Of a stretch of 64,000 nucleotides of DNA, positions 49,997 through 62,482 are shown one piece after another. Below the pieces are notes generated by a model. That model had not been told where the DNA came from. It did no database searches and saw nothing but the letters and a program-made list of their open reading frames with translations. The position numbers and the translations under genes were made by a program. Source of the stretch: Setoptus koraiensis (taxonomy: Eukaryota > Arthropoda); assembly GCA_048013815.1 (NCBI GenBank), contig CM106585.1:23312001-23376000 (forward strand). The letters run 5' to 3'. Position 1 is the stretch's first letter. Each line of letters begins with the position of its first letter.

Positions 49997-50952
49997 GCAT
50001 GCTGGACACCCTACGATGTTGTGTGAATTGGCCACGAGGTCACTCTTATAGGCACGATTCATAGCTAATTAGTTACGACGTTATTTGTTGGACCTCTGTA
50101 CGCCCTGGCATATATTGCGTCAAGACTGCTTGCGAGATTTGATCATTTTGTGCGGCCACATTCAACATGTAGCATCGACATATAATATATGATATTGTTT
50201 GATTCAATATTGATCGCTGGCATCATTCGGCAGCCATACATGGCGATAGAAGAGGATAGAGAGAGACGGCTCGAGCTTGCGATCGCTGCAAGCTAAACAG
50301 AGTTGCCGAATGTATTCTCGGCCGCGACAGCAACCAATCACTCTCACTTCCTGTATACACACTGTTGCAATATACACATGGAGTGGCGTGAATCTCCGTC
50401 AATGCTGCTGTCTTGGCTTCTTTTCGCTGCCCCGCTGTCACCTGTAATCAGTGTGTGTGTTGATGGCGAATAGCAATTAACAATTTGCTGCTGGCGAGTG
50501 GTGCAACACGATATCACATGCGACCAATCACTCAACAGTGTCTGATGATCTTGAATGTCTCTAGCGCCGATATGTGGCGCAAAACTTACCAAACCTTATA
50601 CCTGTAAAACGCTCACTTACGCTTGCCGTAACAAAACTAAATTGAGTGTTGTTGTTGGTTGCAGAGTTTTGCGGCAGATGTTGCGTGGCGAGCCTCAATT
50701 GTCGGGTCTCGTTTCGACGATTTTTCAAATAAGAAAAAGATTTTCGATGCGAACGAGAATAGCATTGATTGGCTCAAATATCCAGCCAACAACCGACAAC
50801 AAATTGGTCGCCTCAAAGTGATTATTGCATGCAACAACAATTGATTGGATTGGCACAACACACACTCGCGTTTGGGAAGTAAACGGACACTCACTCTTGT
50901 CAGCGAGCGAGAGTGCGACCGCTATCACCTGTCCACCTGTTGATATGCATCT

Positions 50953-51000
50953 TTGTGTGTGTGTGTGTGTGTGTGTGTGTTGTTGTTGTTGTTGTGTGTG
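50953..51000. repeat. (GT)n followed by (TTG)n microsatellite
   Basis: Fourteen GT units run directly into five TTG units and more GT. Confidence 0.9.
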
Positions 51001-51558
51001 TGGCGCTGTGTCAGAACTAGTTTCGCAATGCTGTGAGTGCTGCTGTTCGCTTGCCGAATGGCCGAAAGAATTTCGAACGTTCGTCGCGATAAAGAATGTG
51101 TAAGTTTTGTCGAACACACATGCACATCGTGACGAGCGGGAGTGGCAACATGTTTGGACATTTAAACTATTGGACACACACACACACACAGTGTACAATT
51201 GGACAGTGTGTGTGTGTGTGTACACTGGCGTGCGTTCGAATGGCAATTCGAATTGGGAATGCCATTCGAAGTGGAGCTGACAGCGTAGCCAGCCGAAGGT
51301 GCCACCTCCAGCCTGTTATTTGGCGAAGCGTGTTGTTTCTTTTCTGCACTGCTCGCAACAGCGAAACCAAATGGAAATGGCGCCAAATGAGCAGTGAGTT
51401 CAAGTTGCAAGTTGTAAGTTATGTTGATTGAGCGCGCCACTATCGCTAATTTCAATATATGACAATGCCAACGAAAGCCTCTGGCCACGTCCTCGCATTG
51501 ACAAACAAACAGACAGACTGTTGCACAAGCGGCGAGCTAGCTCCAGCCAGCCAGGCAT

Positions 51559-51683
51559 CTAGCTAGACAGCGAGCTAGACGGCGAGCTAGACGGCGAGCT
51601 AGATAAATGGATGAATAGGGTGAGATAGGGTAGATAGAGCAGACAGTGGATAGAGTAGACAGAATGGATAGAGTGGATAGAGG
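51559..51683. repeat. 12 bp minisatellite (GGCGAGCTAGAC) and degenerate GGATAGAGT repeat
   Basis: Three to four copies of the 12-base unit to about 51604, then about 80 bases of loosely repeated gatagag. Confidence 0.7.
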
Positions 51684-52089
51684 AAGAGAAGAACCTTGAC
51701 AAACATTAACGAGGCAAGCAAAGTGAATGCAGTGCAACCAGTGAAAGTAAATCTCTCTGACAGTGAGACACATATTCAAATAGCGGCCCATTGTTGAGTA
51801 CATCCCCGATATTGTTGGCCGCCCCCCTCCCCCTGGCAAAAGGTAGTGCAAACACCGGCCAGAGTTTCATGAAACAAACAGCAACAAGTGAAAGTGAACG
51901 AAGGTGAAAGTGAGAGCCAGAGAAAAAGCAAAAGTGACAGCCAGAGTAAAAGCAATAGTGAAAGTGCGCTAATTTCTGCATTTACCCCCAACTAATCTAA
52001 ATAAGCACTGGTAACTAACCCATTAACAATATTATTATATTTACAACAATATTAGACTAACCAGACCACATTTCGGGCGCCCCAAACAG

Positions 52090-52097
52090 TATAAAAG
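52090..52097 (+). promoter_or_regulatory. TATA box of the cuticle gene
   Basis: TATAAAAG lies about 30 bases before an initiator-like tcattag near 52121; the leader would be about 170 bases to the ATG at 52294. Confidence 0.65.
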
Positions 52098-52293
52098 TTG
52101 CCTGGTCATCCATGCTGATCATCATTAGTCAAACGCACATCGACAAAGCCACAACAAGCAATAGATATTTGTAACAACAAATATTTGTAAACACACACAC
52201 AAGCAAAATAGTTTCAATTCAAAATAATAATAATTACACATAACTTAACAAGCTTCAGCAAATTATCATCAAAACAACAAATAACAAATCAAA

Positions 52294-54920
52294 ATGCATT
52301 CATTGTCATTCGTAAGTTTCGGCCACTTTGAATATTATCATTGCCACTATATCATACTATTATCATGCTATTTGATTCGATCACATAGCTCCATCGTGTT
52401 GAAGACTAGCAATTGTCGTCGCGCCGTAGTCTAGTTATGTCAGTCTGACAGGTAGAATAGATGGAATCAAATGTTAGACAGTCATCCAATTAATTAAAGC
52501 AGACGTAGCTCGTTCAGGCCAGTTTCATGCTCGGTTTCGGCCTCAGTTTCAGCCTCAGTTTCAGCCTCAGTTTCAGCCAGCTCAGTAGCCACTAACTCGA
52601 TCAGCATTAGCAATCTTTCCTTTCTGGATCAATCATATGACATATGGCATATGATATGATTTGGAAAATATACTCACTAATACTCGTATCGATGTCACCC
52701 AAAACAAACAACTAATCCCATCTTCATCTTCATCTCCATTCCATCGTCACCACTACACGACAAATAATAAATGTGTCAATATTGTCACTACTGTCATCGA
52801 ATACCAACCAACAGACTACCGCCTGTTGCGTGGCACTATGCTTGACCACTAGCTTCCTATTGGCCAATGGTCAATACAAAACCTCGTCGCCATACCAACA
52901 AAGAAAAATGGCCCCAGTGCCAGCATCTTATGCGCCAGCAGCACCAGCAAATGACTACGGACAACAAGAGCAAGGATACGGACAACAAGCAGCCAAATAC
53001 TCAGCACCATCATCAGCATCCACATCACAATACGACGAACGTCAACAATCGGCCTCATACGGAGCCCCAGCAAAGGCCTCATACGGAGCAGCTAGCCAGG
53101 GATACGGAAAACAGAAATACGAGGAGCCACAAGTAAGTAGACGCGCATCATCTTGACTTGAGTAGTTTGACTCGATTGTTTTGACTCGATTGTTTTGACA
53201 TTATGTTGACACGCAATCAAGTGTTGTAGTGACAAGCATCAAGTTGAATGTTAAAGTGTCGCAGTGACACTTTAACATTGTTGCGCAACGTATTTAAAAC
53301 ATGACATAAAGCGACATGACAGTTCATGGGGGAGTAAGTGTGCCAAAATGATTAAAATGTGACGCCGTTCATCATTTAAGTGTTCGCTAATGGCAGCCGC
53401 ATCCATTCTATTGAAATGAATAAATTAGAATGAATGCGGCGATGATGCCCATAATCATCATTAGCATCATTGCCGCGTTACCGTTATGCAGCAACGAACG
53501 CATTATATAATGCAACGCAAACATTTTATTGCCATCCATCGTATTGATGGCAGTGCAATTAATATGTGTGACAATATGCATGCACCTACATGCACTGTAA
53601 TAACACCATGACGTAATTAAGCAAAATACTCAGCTGATGATCAGATTTTGGTGGTTGTTGTTGTTGTGGTATGCGTATGCACAATAACAACAACAGCACC
53701 AACAACAACAACAACTGCAGCAAGTGCAACAAGAATGATCGCAAATTGTAACCATACCACTATAAAAAAGATTACTTGTTGTTTAGTTACACTAATAGCT
53801 AGGTAGTTGTGCTGCTGGTTAGCCACTTGAAGACATGGCAAGCTGAGCGGACATGGCAAGCTAGTGACCAGGAACTTGTAACTGGCAGTTAGCCGGTGTT
53901 AGTGGAGCTAGCCGCGAGCTGCAATAAACGCTGCAATCAGATTAAATCAGATTTGATATTGGATTGGATTGATCACGACGATCGAGCGGCGGCATAGATT
54001 GGGCAACATTGATCGGGCAACATTGATCGGGCAACATTGAGGAAGCAACAGGTAGTTTGCATCATAGTAATTAATGCCAACATGATTGTCCATCGCTTGT
54101 TGAGCTTTCACTCAGCCGAGTGGCTCCACTCAGTTGGGCTCAATGAATCTGCTCCTTCGTGGCACCAATCAACTAACTAAAATTATCGCCATTACACACA
54201 CACACTTAGCTGGTGAATATATAATTTGCATCACATAAATATCATGAGACAGCAAACATATCGTAATCATATAGGTACGTTATATGAGCGGCCGAGATTA
54301 GCTATGAGACCGCAGGACGCGAGACCGTGAGATAATTAGATCAGTGGCACTCACTGTGAATAGAGGAACCGGGTGTGACGTTGGCGAGAAGAGAATCACA
54401 ATTAGAATCATCGGCTAATTAGTTGCTAATCCGTTGTTTGTTGGCCAGCACAATATGTGTACGGCATGAATATGCGAGCGGCATGAATATGCGGACAGTG
54501 CAAATATGCGGACAGTGCAAATATGCGGACAGTGTAAATATGAGCGCTGTATAAATATGAGTTTTTGCTCATTTTGCTTGGGGCTCTCTCAAACAAAATC
54601 ACTAGCGCAGCGAGTTGTTGTTTGGCGAACGGGCCAAATCTGATCAGTGATCGTATTATATAATATAATGTATTTGCCCGTTCAGATATTCAACTTTCAA
54701 TGATAGATGATGAACTGATAGTTTTAATTGCATGTTGTCATATCCGTATTACCGTTATGCAGCCAGAGCCAGAGTCAGAGTGAGAGCCACAGGTGAGTCA
54801 CTGCTGGCACTTGACAGCGCTGGCAGCGGCATGACACTTGGCTCATCATAACACTTGCTTGATTGTTAATCATCGGCACACTACGCCTACGCAAATATTG
54901 TTGCTGTGATGTAATTATTC

Positions 54921-54961
<41 letters not shown>

Positions 54962-56178
54962 AATGATGACAAGCAGTCGCTGCCGCACTAATTATTAAAT
55001 TAATAATTAAATTAATAATTTCACTTGGCCGAGTTTTTTAACAATCAGCATTTAATGCATTTGTTAGCAAATAAGCACAATAACTGGCCGAGGAGCGACA
55101 TTAAGCGCACTTGTTATTGTTGTTGTTGCTGTTGTTGTCAAGTGTTTGTGAGTTGTCATCTCGACACTCGCTCCATGCAAGTTGCGTAACATGGCCTGTG
55201 TTTGATGCGAACGGGCCAATGGGCCAGACGGTGCCCGGCGAGTCGTGCCAGCGCATAGGAGATAATATTAAGATAACACAGAGATATCAATCGCGAACTG
55301 TCGAGCGATACAAAACGATAGCAGCGATAACAACAGCGACTGTCCAGTGGTGATAACAGTGACGACTGTCCAATAATGATGGCCATAATGGCGACAATAA
55401 CCACAAACATGTTTCAGTTATATAATAATTGACTAATCGCAATAATGGCAACAATTAACCTTGCTCGCATGCGCTAAATACTCGCATCGTTTGCATCATT
55501 GCTTGCCCCCTCTACCCTCTATCGCTGCAGTACCCACCAATGCCGTTCGCCTGGGGCTACGACATCAACGACGGATACGGAGGCGCCCAATACCACAAAG
55601 AGAACGGTGACGAGTACGGAAAGCGTACAGGTAGCTACGGTTACACCGACGCGTACGGAATTTACCGCCAGGTTGACTATGTTGCCGACGAATACGGTTT
55701 TAGAGCAACAATCAAAACCAACGAGCCAGGTACCGCCAACGAGAGCCCGGCCGATGTAGATTTACATGCCTACGAGCCACCAAGCAACTACTACGCCGGC
55801 AACACTCAATCCTATGGATCATCATCGGGCGCAGCGCCGTCGTACGGATCATCGTCGGCATCATCGTCGTCATCTTACCAGCAAGCCGCACCAGCAAAAC
55901 CAGCCAGCTCTTACGCAACAAAATCGGCATCTAGTTACTCGTCGGGCGGCTCATCGTCGTCATATGCCCCAAAGATGCAACAACCCAGCGCCTACCAGCG
56001 TAGCCAATACTCGTCGCCTGCCGCAAGTTATGCTCGTCAGCCATCGCAAGCCTCTTACCAGCAACCCATGTACCAACAGCAGCAGCAACAAGATTATGCT
56101 GGCTCCGTTTTGGTGCCAGTATATCAAAAATTGGGCTCAGCACCAAACAAGAAAATACATGCAACTCGCCATATTTAA
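52294..56178 (+). CDS. RR-type (chitin_bind_4) cuticle protein
   Basis: Three exons (52294-52311, 52815-53132, 55531-56178), all in phase 0, give 327 residues. The first exon holds only six codons (MHSLSF); joined to exon 2 it completes a signal peptide ending near LLANGQ, which strongly supports the join. Exon 2 encodes a Tyr/Gln/Ser/Ala-rich linker. Exon 3 starts with the Rebers-Riddiford chitin-binding domain, about 118-180 (WGYDINDGYG, then YGYTDAYGIYRQVDYVADEY and TNEPGTAN), followed by Ser/Tyr/Gln-rich low-complexity sequence. Such proteins are secreted and bind chitin in the exoskeleton. The NEPGTAN tail is typical of arachnid members. Intron 1 carries a 12-base minisatellite; intron 2 is about 2.4 kb, unusually long for this window, and holds two hairpins. 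No canonical AATAAA was seen just after the stop; a CATAAA variant near 56319 is possible. Confidence 0.92.
52519..52578. repeat. 12 bp minisatellite (CCTCAGTTTCAG) in cuticle-gene intron 1
   Basis: Four to five copies, the first diverged (tcggtttcgg). Confidence 0.85.
53247..53279. repeat. Perfect 14 bp hairpin in cuticle-gene intron 2
   Basis: Arms aatgttaaagtgtc (53247-53260) and its exact reverse complement (53266-53279) around a 5-base loop. Confidence 0.9.
53396..53440. repeat. 15 bp hairpin in cuticle-gene intron 2
   Basis: Arms gccgcatccattcta (53396-53410) and tagaatgaatgcggc (53426-53440) pair with one mismatched column, around a 15-base loop. Confidence 0.85.
53998..54040. repeat. 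14 bp minisatellite (GATCGGGCAACATT)
   Basis: Three tandem copies in cuticle-gene intron 2. Confidence 0.8.
54461..54560. repeat. 17 bp minisatellite (GCGGACAGTGCAAATAT)
   Basis: Five to six copies with increasing divergence at both ends, in cuticle-gene intron 2. Confidence 0.8.
54923..54950. repeat. (CA)n microsatellite
   Basis: About 14 CA units in cuticle-gene intron 2. Confidence 0.9.
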
Positions 56179-56399
56179 ACAACTATCTCCAATTAACTAT
56201 TTTCAACTTTTTCCAACACACACCACTTATGGAATTCACTTAATTTTTATAGAAAACATTTTTTTATACTTTATGCACTTGTTCACAATGTTTAAAACAA
56301 TTTTCAAAACAAAAACATAAAAAAAAGAAACACACAAGCACTACCAAGTAAAACTGGTGTACAAATTGCTCCGCTATCTCTCTGTTTACAATTGCACAC

Positions 56400-56448
56400 A
56401 TTCCAATAATATTCCAATGATATTCCAATGATATTCCGAAGATATTGC
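56400..56448. repeat. 12 bp minisatellite (ATTCCAATGATA)
   Basis: Four tandem copies with point changes. Confidence 0.8.
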
Positions 56449-57336
56449 ATGCATCCATTACGTAACATGTTGTTACATGCATATCATGTATCAGCTAATT
56501 GTTGCGCCGCTGCCGGTCATCGTGCTCATCGCAACCGATAATTCAGCGGCTCACCGATAGGGCCAACCAAATACTAGAGTGAATGCCAACATACTGACAC
56601 TTGTGATTGCGATATTTCAGTATTGTAAACGAACTGTTGTACTGAAATACTGACGCTAAATGGTGGGCATCGCAAGCAACAAGTGACACCATCATAACAG
56701 ATTTGTGTATGATTGATGTATCACAAGCAACAAGCAACAGGTAACAAGCAACAACAACAAACGACGGCCAACAAGTGCATTCAACTATTCAGCGACACAC
56801 ACAGGCAAACAGTTTGAGCTTGCCCAGGTAATACCGCCACCATAATCGTAATTATCATCATGGTTTTACTATAACCGTTACAAAGTTATATAAGCCATGA
56901 GCAAACACTTGTTAGTGTGCAACCAATAAAGTAGCAAGGTGCAGCTAAAGTGTATAAATGAAAGGGTAACCAACGCACAAAAGTCACACATGGTGGCAAC
57001 AATCGCAACCAATGGCTGACCAATGGTCGATCACTGTAGCTAACGAGCGAAACTGACACAGGTGAAACAATCAAAAACAATCTCAACTCAACAACGGCCA
57101 GCTCCATCACAGCGACATAATGTTTTCCTTGGCTCGATCTACTTTCACTTTGTGTGTTTCGCCAGCTATTGTTACGTAACAACACAAACAAACACAATTA
57201 TTCAGCGCCATGCACTTGTTGCGCCGATGAGATGATTCGGGCGTCCAACAACAATGCCCACCTTATTAAACGAGTGTTGGCTATCGCGCACTGACCGGTC
57301 CAATATTCGCACAGAGTCGATATGATCGATGGTGGC

Positions 57337-57425
57337 AATAATCACAAATATAATCATAAATATAATCGCCAATATAAGCGCAAATATAATCGCGACTATA
57401 ATAATATAATAATCATCGATATAAT
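57337..57425. repeat. Degenerate AATATAATCGCA repeat
   Basis: About seven loose copies of an aaatataatc core at intervals of 12-15 bases. Confidence 0.65.
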
Positions 57426-60110
57426 CACGAGCTCAGATTGATTGATCGAGCGACAGCATTACTCAATCAAAGCCATTGTATATCTCATAATGTAGTGTGA
57501 ACATTATTGATACAATACGTGGTAATTAATAATAATATGTTTGACCACATATCATTATTAATGTTGCTTGTTTGTAGTCGTTTATTGTTAGCTGTAATTT
57601 GCGAATAATTTCTCATTTTTATTAGTGGCTCGGTGTGTGTTCGTCAACTTTGACGATATCATGGTCTTGCTATTATTATTATGGTATCGTTATTGTGTTG
57701 TTGCGGCGCTCGTTCTTTTGTTATTATTGAATTATTAAGCTGGCCAGCCTAAACAACATGATAATTATTATCGACAGCAGTGCGTGGTTAGTGTTTGCAG
57801 AAAGAACACAATAATTAGAGGTTAATCTGTTGGTACGAGCCCTCTTTTCTTCTCCTTTTCTCCGAGTGCGGCCTTGTTTTCCTCACTGCAAAGTTTAGTT
57901 TTTGAATAGCAGCAACAACGACAACCACTACAGAGCTCATTAGTACAATTACTGAGCTAGTTGGTCGCGAAGGAGCAGATAACAAGTGCAGGGCGAGGGT
58001 GTCACTTGTTGTACACTTTATACAGTGGCAAGATGTTGTTGCTGTTCCGCTTCATGTTGTTACATTTTAATTACGCGTGCCAAGCAACCTAATAACATAA
58101 CAAGCAGTGTAATTAGTTGACTTACGCCTAGTTGTACTCGATAACGATGATTACAAATATCAATAACAATAACAACAACAACCACAGCAGCAACAGCAAC
58201 AACAAAATGATGCAACCGTATAGATGTAATTAAATAATTACATGACACACACCTATACACATACACCATGATATGGTATTATAATTATAATATTACATAA
58301 TATAAGTGAGACATATAATTGATAATAAAAAATGTCAGTGCCACTCCATTCTTCTTCGTATGAATTCTTTGCTGCTGCACGCTGGCTGCATTTTGTTGGT
58401 TGTCATGCAATCATTGTATTGTCTATCTGCAAAGTGCACTTTTAATGCTTGTCTTGCCTGGTGTTGTTGCTGGCGAGGAAATGCTCTATTATACAAATGT
58501 CACTGCCGATTGACGACAGTCGACAAACGCCAGTCGACAACTTTTCAGCAGCTTGTTGCTCATTCAATTAAGGAATTAAAAAGAAAGAAAATTCTCGCTC
58601 TCTCCTATTTATTGTATCTTTGTTTATAGCTGGTCTCGTTGAGTCGGCCTGTCATCAAGGTGTCTGATATAAATTGTGATTGTGATATAAAGTCATAATG
58701 ATGAATTAATCATTTGAGCCGCATGTGCAACAGCAACAGTGAGCTGCCGGTCAATATTAATATCTATTGTTGTAGCGCAACTGTTGCTGCATGATATATT
58801 AACAATGTTGCATGATCAATTGCGATAAGGTCGACAAATTATGAAAACAATGATCACAAGTCTCTTTAGGTGTGCTCCAACTGGCGAGCAAAAATTATAT
58901 GATATTCGTGAGCGAAAATACCTGCTGCTATAGCTGCCACAATAAATTATGTAATATTCAACTTGGGTTGTTGTACTTGACGTTGCATTAGCTGCTGCTG
59001 TTGCAATTGTTGACATTATTGTGTTGTTGCATATGTTGTGTTTGTAGGCATAGATTTGTGTAGGCATTCTGCAAGATGCTCAACAACAAACATAAAGCAC
59101 ACAGCAACATTTATGCAAATAATGAGCATGCCGTGCTAATTAATAAAGTTGCACACTTAATTTGTTTATTTTAATTTAGTGCAATTTGGTCGACAGAGAA
59201 GAACGCTCTCGGAGGTGGCCCCAAAATAAAGAAGCGTCTGTTGTGTTTGTTTAAAAGTGTTTGTCAGCAGCACTTCCTAGACGACAAACGAGCGTAGTAT
59301 TGCACACACACACACACGCACACACAATTGAGAGTTGATTGGACACGTCAAAACTCGAGCAAAAGATTCAATGTTGTTGTGTTGCTTTCATAAATTTCAA
59401 TTGTGCTACTATACTTAATGGGGTCAGCTGGGCGACATTGTTCTTGTTGGCGAGCCAAAAAGCCATAGGAGAGAGGATAAATTGTTAGATTTAACAGCAA
59501 CTTTTCGGTCACTTTTCAAAGCGAGCTGCTCGTTCGTCTACAGCCGGTTGGCACTGGCATCAGACAGCAAGAAACATTGAAAGAGTCGTTGTTGTTGTCG
59601 TTGTATCATACATCATAGTGTCAGTCCGTGCTTGTATTTATACGAATATCTTCATCGTATGAATGTTGTTATATTTATATGTGTAATGTCCATATAAATG
59701 TTGCGCTAGTAAGTGAGCGAGCGAGCGAGAAAAGAATGTCCTGTTGCGATGTTATAAAAGCGGAAAGAGATTGAGGAAAGAGACGTCGTTGATGAGGAAC
59801 AACAACAATGCTGCAACTGTGACTACAATGATGATGGCAACAAAAGACAACAGACTCACTTCCTTCATTTTAGCCATGTGTTATAATTATGTCATGATGT
59901 AACGTGATGTGATTTAACCATGCTGACCATCTGCTTGCGTAACAGCGCCCAATGCTCATCGAGGCAACTGCCGGCCAACTGACTGGACAACAACAACACA
60001 AAATTAACGGTATATTATTGATGCACAATGCAAAATTATGTGTGTGTAATTGTACGATTATCTGTCTGTTGTAATTGCTCATATGTATGGCGACTTACAA
60101 CTATTTTCCA

Positions 60111-60167
60111 GCTCATATTAAACTACAACTTACCGTGCTTATGTAGTGGTAGTAGTTTAATATGAGC
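60111..60167. repeat. Perfect 16 bp inverted repeat
   Basis: Arms gctcatattaaactac (60111-60126) and its exact reverse complement (60152-60167) around a 25-base loop. Confidence 0.9.
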
Positions 60168-61351
60168 ATAACCTTGATAGATACGCCGATATACAATATA
60201 AAGAATTACAAATATAAAGAAAGAAAGTGTTTGTTTGGCATTCATTCAGCAAATAAAACAACTCTGACTGCAACCTGATCGAATTCAGTTCAATCGATGT
60301 AATCGGCTGGTAAAGATGAGAATTACAGCAATCAAATTGAGTCAAATGGTCCACTTGAGCGCAACTCATCATCACTTAACTGTACATATTTGATGGTAGA
60401 TGGAATAGGAAACTTATGTTAGATTTCACTGTCATTATTGTTCGAGCATGCGGATATATTAAATTCAGTACCATTTCATATTCATTCATTGTTCACCGTT
60501 ACTCAATACATTACTAATATTTACTTGTAATAACAACTCTGCCAGATCCAATCAGACCAAACCAATTGCCCACCAATATATTTATATATACAGCTTAACA
60601 CCACCTGTCGCCAAGCAAACACGGTCAAAGTTCAACATAACATTTTGAATCATCTAATTCAGTCTAACATCTTGCACCAATCGCTTGCAGCTACATGATA
60701 AGTTAGTCTAAATAGATACAAATTCAACCAAATTTATTTGGCGTTAAATTTCTACTTATTTCGCTCATTTCCAGATACCCATATTCTAAAGTTGTGAGGG
60801 TCTTTTCAGAGAGAGATTCACTATTTCTACACATATCTGAATCTCAATTCAACTCAATTCCTTCTCAATCTGTGGCTTTTGCAACTAAAACTCAACTCCA
60901 CTCGATAATAAGAAAAGTTGATAATCGTGCTCACTTAACGGTCGCTCAGTGATCACAGTCAGCATGTGTTTTGGCGATACATTGTAGATTGAGCGTTCGC
61001 ATAAACACAAAATAAGCCTCATCAGATAAGCACAAATACAATGGATAGTTCAATGGATTGTTCACTTGTTTGACAATGTGTCAGATCTTATACTTGAATC
61101 TTATATATATTTAAGGTGATTAGAGTGTGCAAATATACATGTGCGTGGCATGTATATATAAATACATTATTTTCATACTTGAAAAATATCCGATTCGAAA
61201 GTTCTAGTAAGTTTTGCTAAATGCCGGTGAGCCAGTAAGAGTTACAAACAAAGAAACTTAAATTGTGACCAAGTAGTCAACTCCCACTGATGGCCAACTA
61301 TTACGAAAATAACAAACTTTTCTTGTTGGAGAGGCGAGAAATTATACAGTT

Positions 61352-61851
61352 NNNNNNNNNNNNNNNNNNNNNNNNNNNNNNNNNNNNNNNNNNNNNNNNN
61401 NNNNNNNNNNNNNNNNNNNNNNNNNNNNNNNNNNNNNNNNNNNNNNNNNNNNNNNNNNNNNNNNNNNNNNNNNNNNNNNNNNNNNNNNNNNNNNNNNNNN
61501 NNNNNNNNNNNNNNNNNNNNNNNNNNNNNNNNNNNNNNNNNNNNNNNNNNNNNNNNNNNNNNNNNNNNNNNNNNNNNNNNNNNNNNNNNNNNNNNNNNNN
61601 NNNNNNNNNNNNNNNNNNNNNNNNNNNNNNNNNNNNNNNNNNNNNNNNNNNNNNNNNNNNNNNNNNNNNNNNNNNNNNNNNNNNNNNNNNNNNNNNNNNN
61701 NNNNNNNNNNNNNNNNNNNNNNNNNNNNNNNNNNNNNNNNNNNNNNNNNNNNNNNNNNNNNNNNNNNNNNNNNNNNNNNNNNNNNNNNNNNNNNNNNNNN
61801 NNNNNNNNNNNNNNNNNNNNNNNNNNNNNNNNNNNNNNNNNNNNNNNNNNN
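61352..61851. other. Assembly gap, 500 N
   Basis: Exactly 500 N, so the length is probably a placeholder. Open frames that read through the N are meaningless. Confidence 0.98.
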
Positions 61852-61900
61852 GGAAGATGCACTACCCATGCCCATGTACCAAACATTAGTGACGCTGTTG

Positions 61901-61908
61901 TATAAAAC
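61901..61908 (+). promoter_or_regulatory. TATA box of the 109-residue secreted protein gene
   Basis: TATAAAAC about 230 bases before the ATG at 62133, with initiator-like tcagac near 61958 or a closer start near 61935. Confidence 0.4.
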
Positions 61909-62132
61909 GAAGAAATTTCAAACACGTGTTGCCATTCTGACAGTCTTCCAGACAAAATCGTCAGACATCGATCAACAAAAGGAATTATTGAAAATTATTT
62001 GAGGTCCATTCAAGCACGAAATTGCCATCTTTTCTCCAAAATCATCACCTGACGCACTCACACATCCTATATGAGATCAGCATCAAGCAAAGTCAAACAA
62101 CGGTTAAAGTCAGTAAAGCAAACATTTTCATC

Positions 62133-62462
62133 ATGTCTAAATATCTACCAATGATTGTCTTGTTAGCCGTGTTGGTCATGGCCTCTAACCAATCAAACCA
62201 GCAACCGTCAATCACTCTAAACAATCGTGGAATCACTATAACCAATAGTTCAATCCAACTCACCAACGTCGCCAACTCAAAAATATGTGTTGGCGACTTT
62301 AGTTGTAGCAACATTCCAATTTCACCAAATGTTTACCAGACAATCGCTGAGGGCATAAAAAATTTATATCAATTGTTCATATCTAATACGACAACATTAC
62401 ATGAGATGGCGCGGTTAAACGGGACCCGGACTTTCGATCCAGCAACATCCAGCGACACCTAG
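62133..62462 (+). CDS. Small secreted protein of unknown family
   Basis: A single-exon frame of 109 residues. An in-frame upstream non-ATG extension exists, but the ATG at 62133 begins a clear signal peptide (MSKYLPMIVLLAVLVMAS). The mature part is short, polar and rich in Asn/Thr/Ser with several N-glycosylation sequons (NSS, NTT, NGT) and two close cysteines (CVGDFSC) that could form a small loop. I recognise no family. A TATA box upstream and an AATAAA 15 bases after the stop support a compact complete gene. The nearby assembly gap means neighbouring paralogs could be missing. Confidence 0.65.
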   Translation: MSKYLPMIVLLAVLVMASNQSNQQPSITLNNRGITITNSSIQLTNVANSKICVGDFSCSNIPISPNVYQTIAEGIKNLYQLFISNTTTLHEMARLNGTRTFDPATSSDT

Positions 62463-62476
62463 GATATTTCCTAATC

Positions 62477-62482
62477 AATAAA
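62477..62482 (+). promoter_or_regulatory. Polyadenylation signal, 109-residue secreted protein gene
   Basis: AATAAA 15 bases after the stop codon at 62462. Confidence 0.6.

Larger units (their letters stand above)
37640..52089. other. Large gene desert upstream of the Fer3-like gene
   Basis: No gene can be supported in 14.4 kb. The sequence is rich in CAA/CAG, GT and TATC microsatellites and short minisatellites, listed separately. Apparent long frames are leucine, serine or threonine runs from the microsatellites. It probably holds regulatory DNA for the bHLH gene, but no element can be named from sequence. Confidence 0.5.
56179..61351. other. Non-coding region between the cuticle gene and the assembly gap
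   Basis: No firmly supported gene. It holds a 12-base repeat of attccaatgat at 56400-56448, a loose aatataatc array at 57337-57425, CAA tracts near 58160-58205 and an inverted repeat at 60111-60167. A short plus-strand frame at 58360-58629 starts with an ATG and a hydrophobic leader followed by a cysteine-dense segment; it is discussed as a finding, not called. Confidence 0.5.

Noticed and set aside
61242-61955. Open frames spanning the N gap
   Set aside because: They exist only because N codons are read as non-stop.
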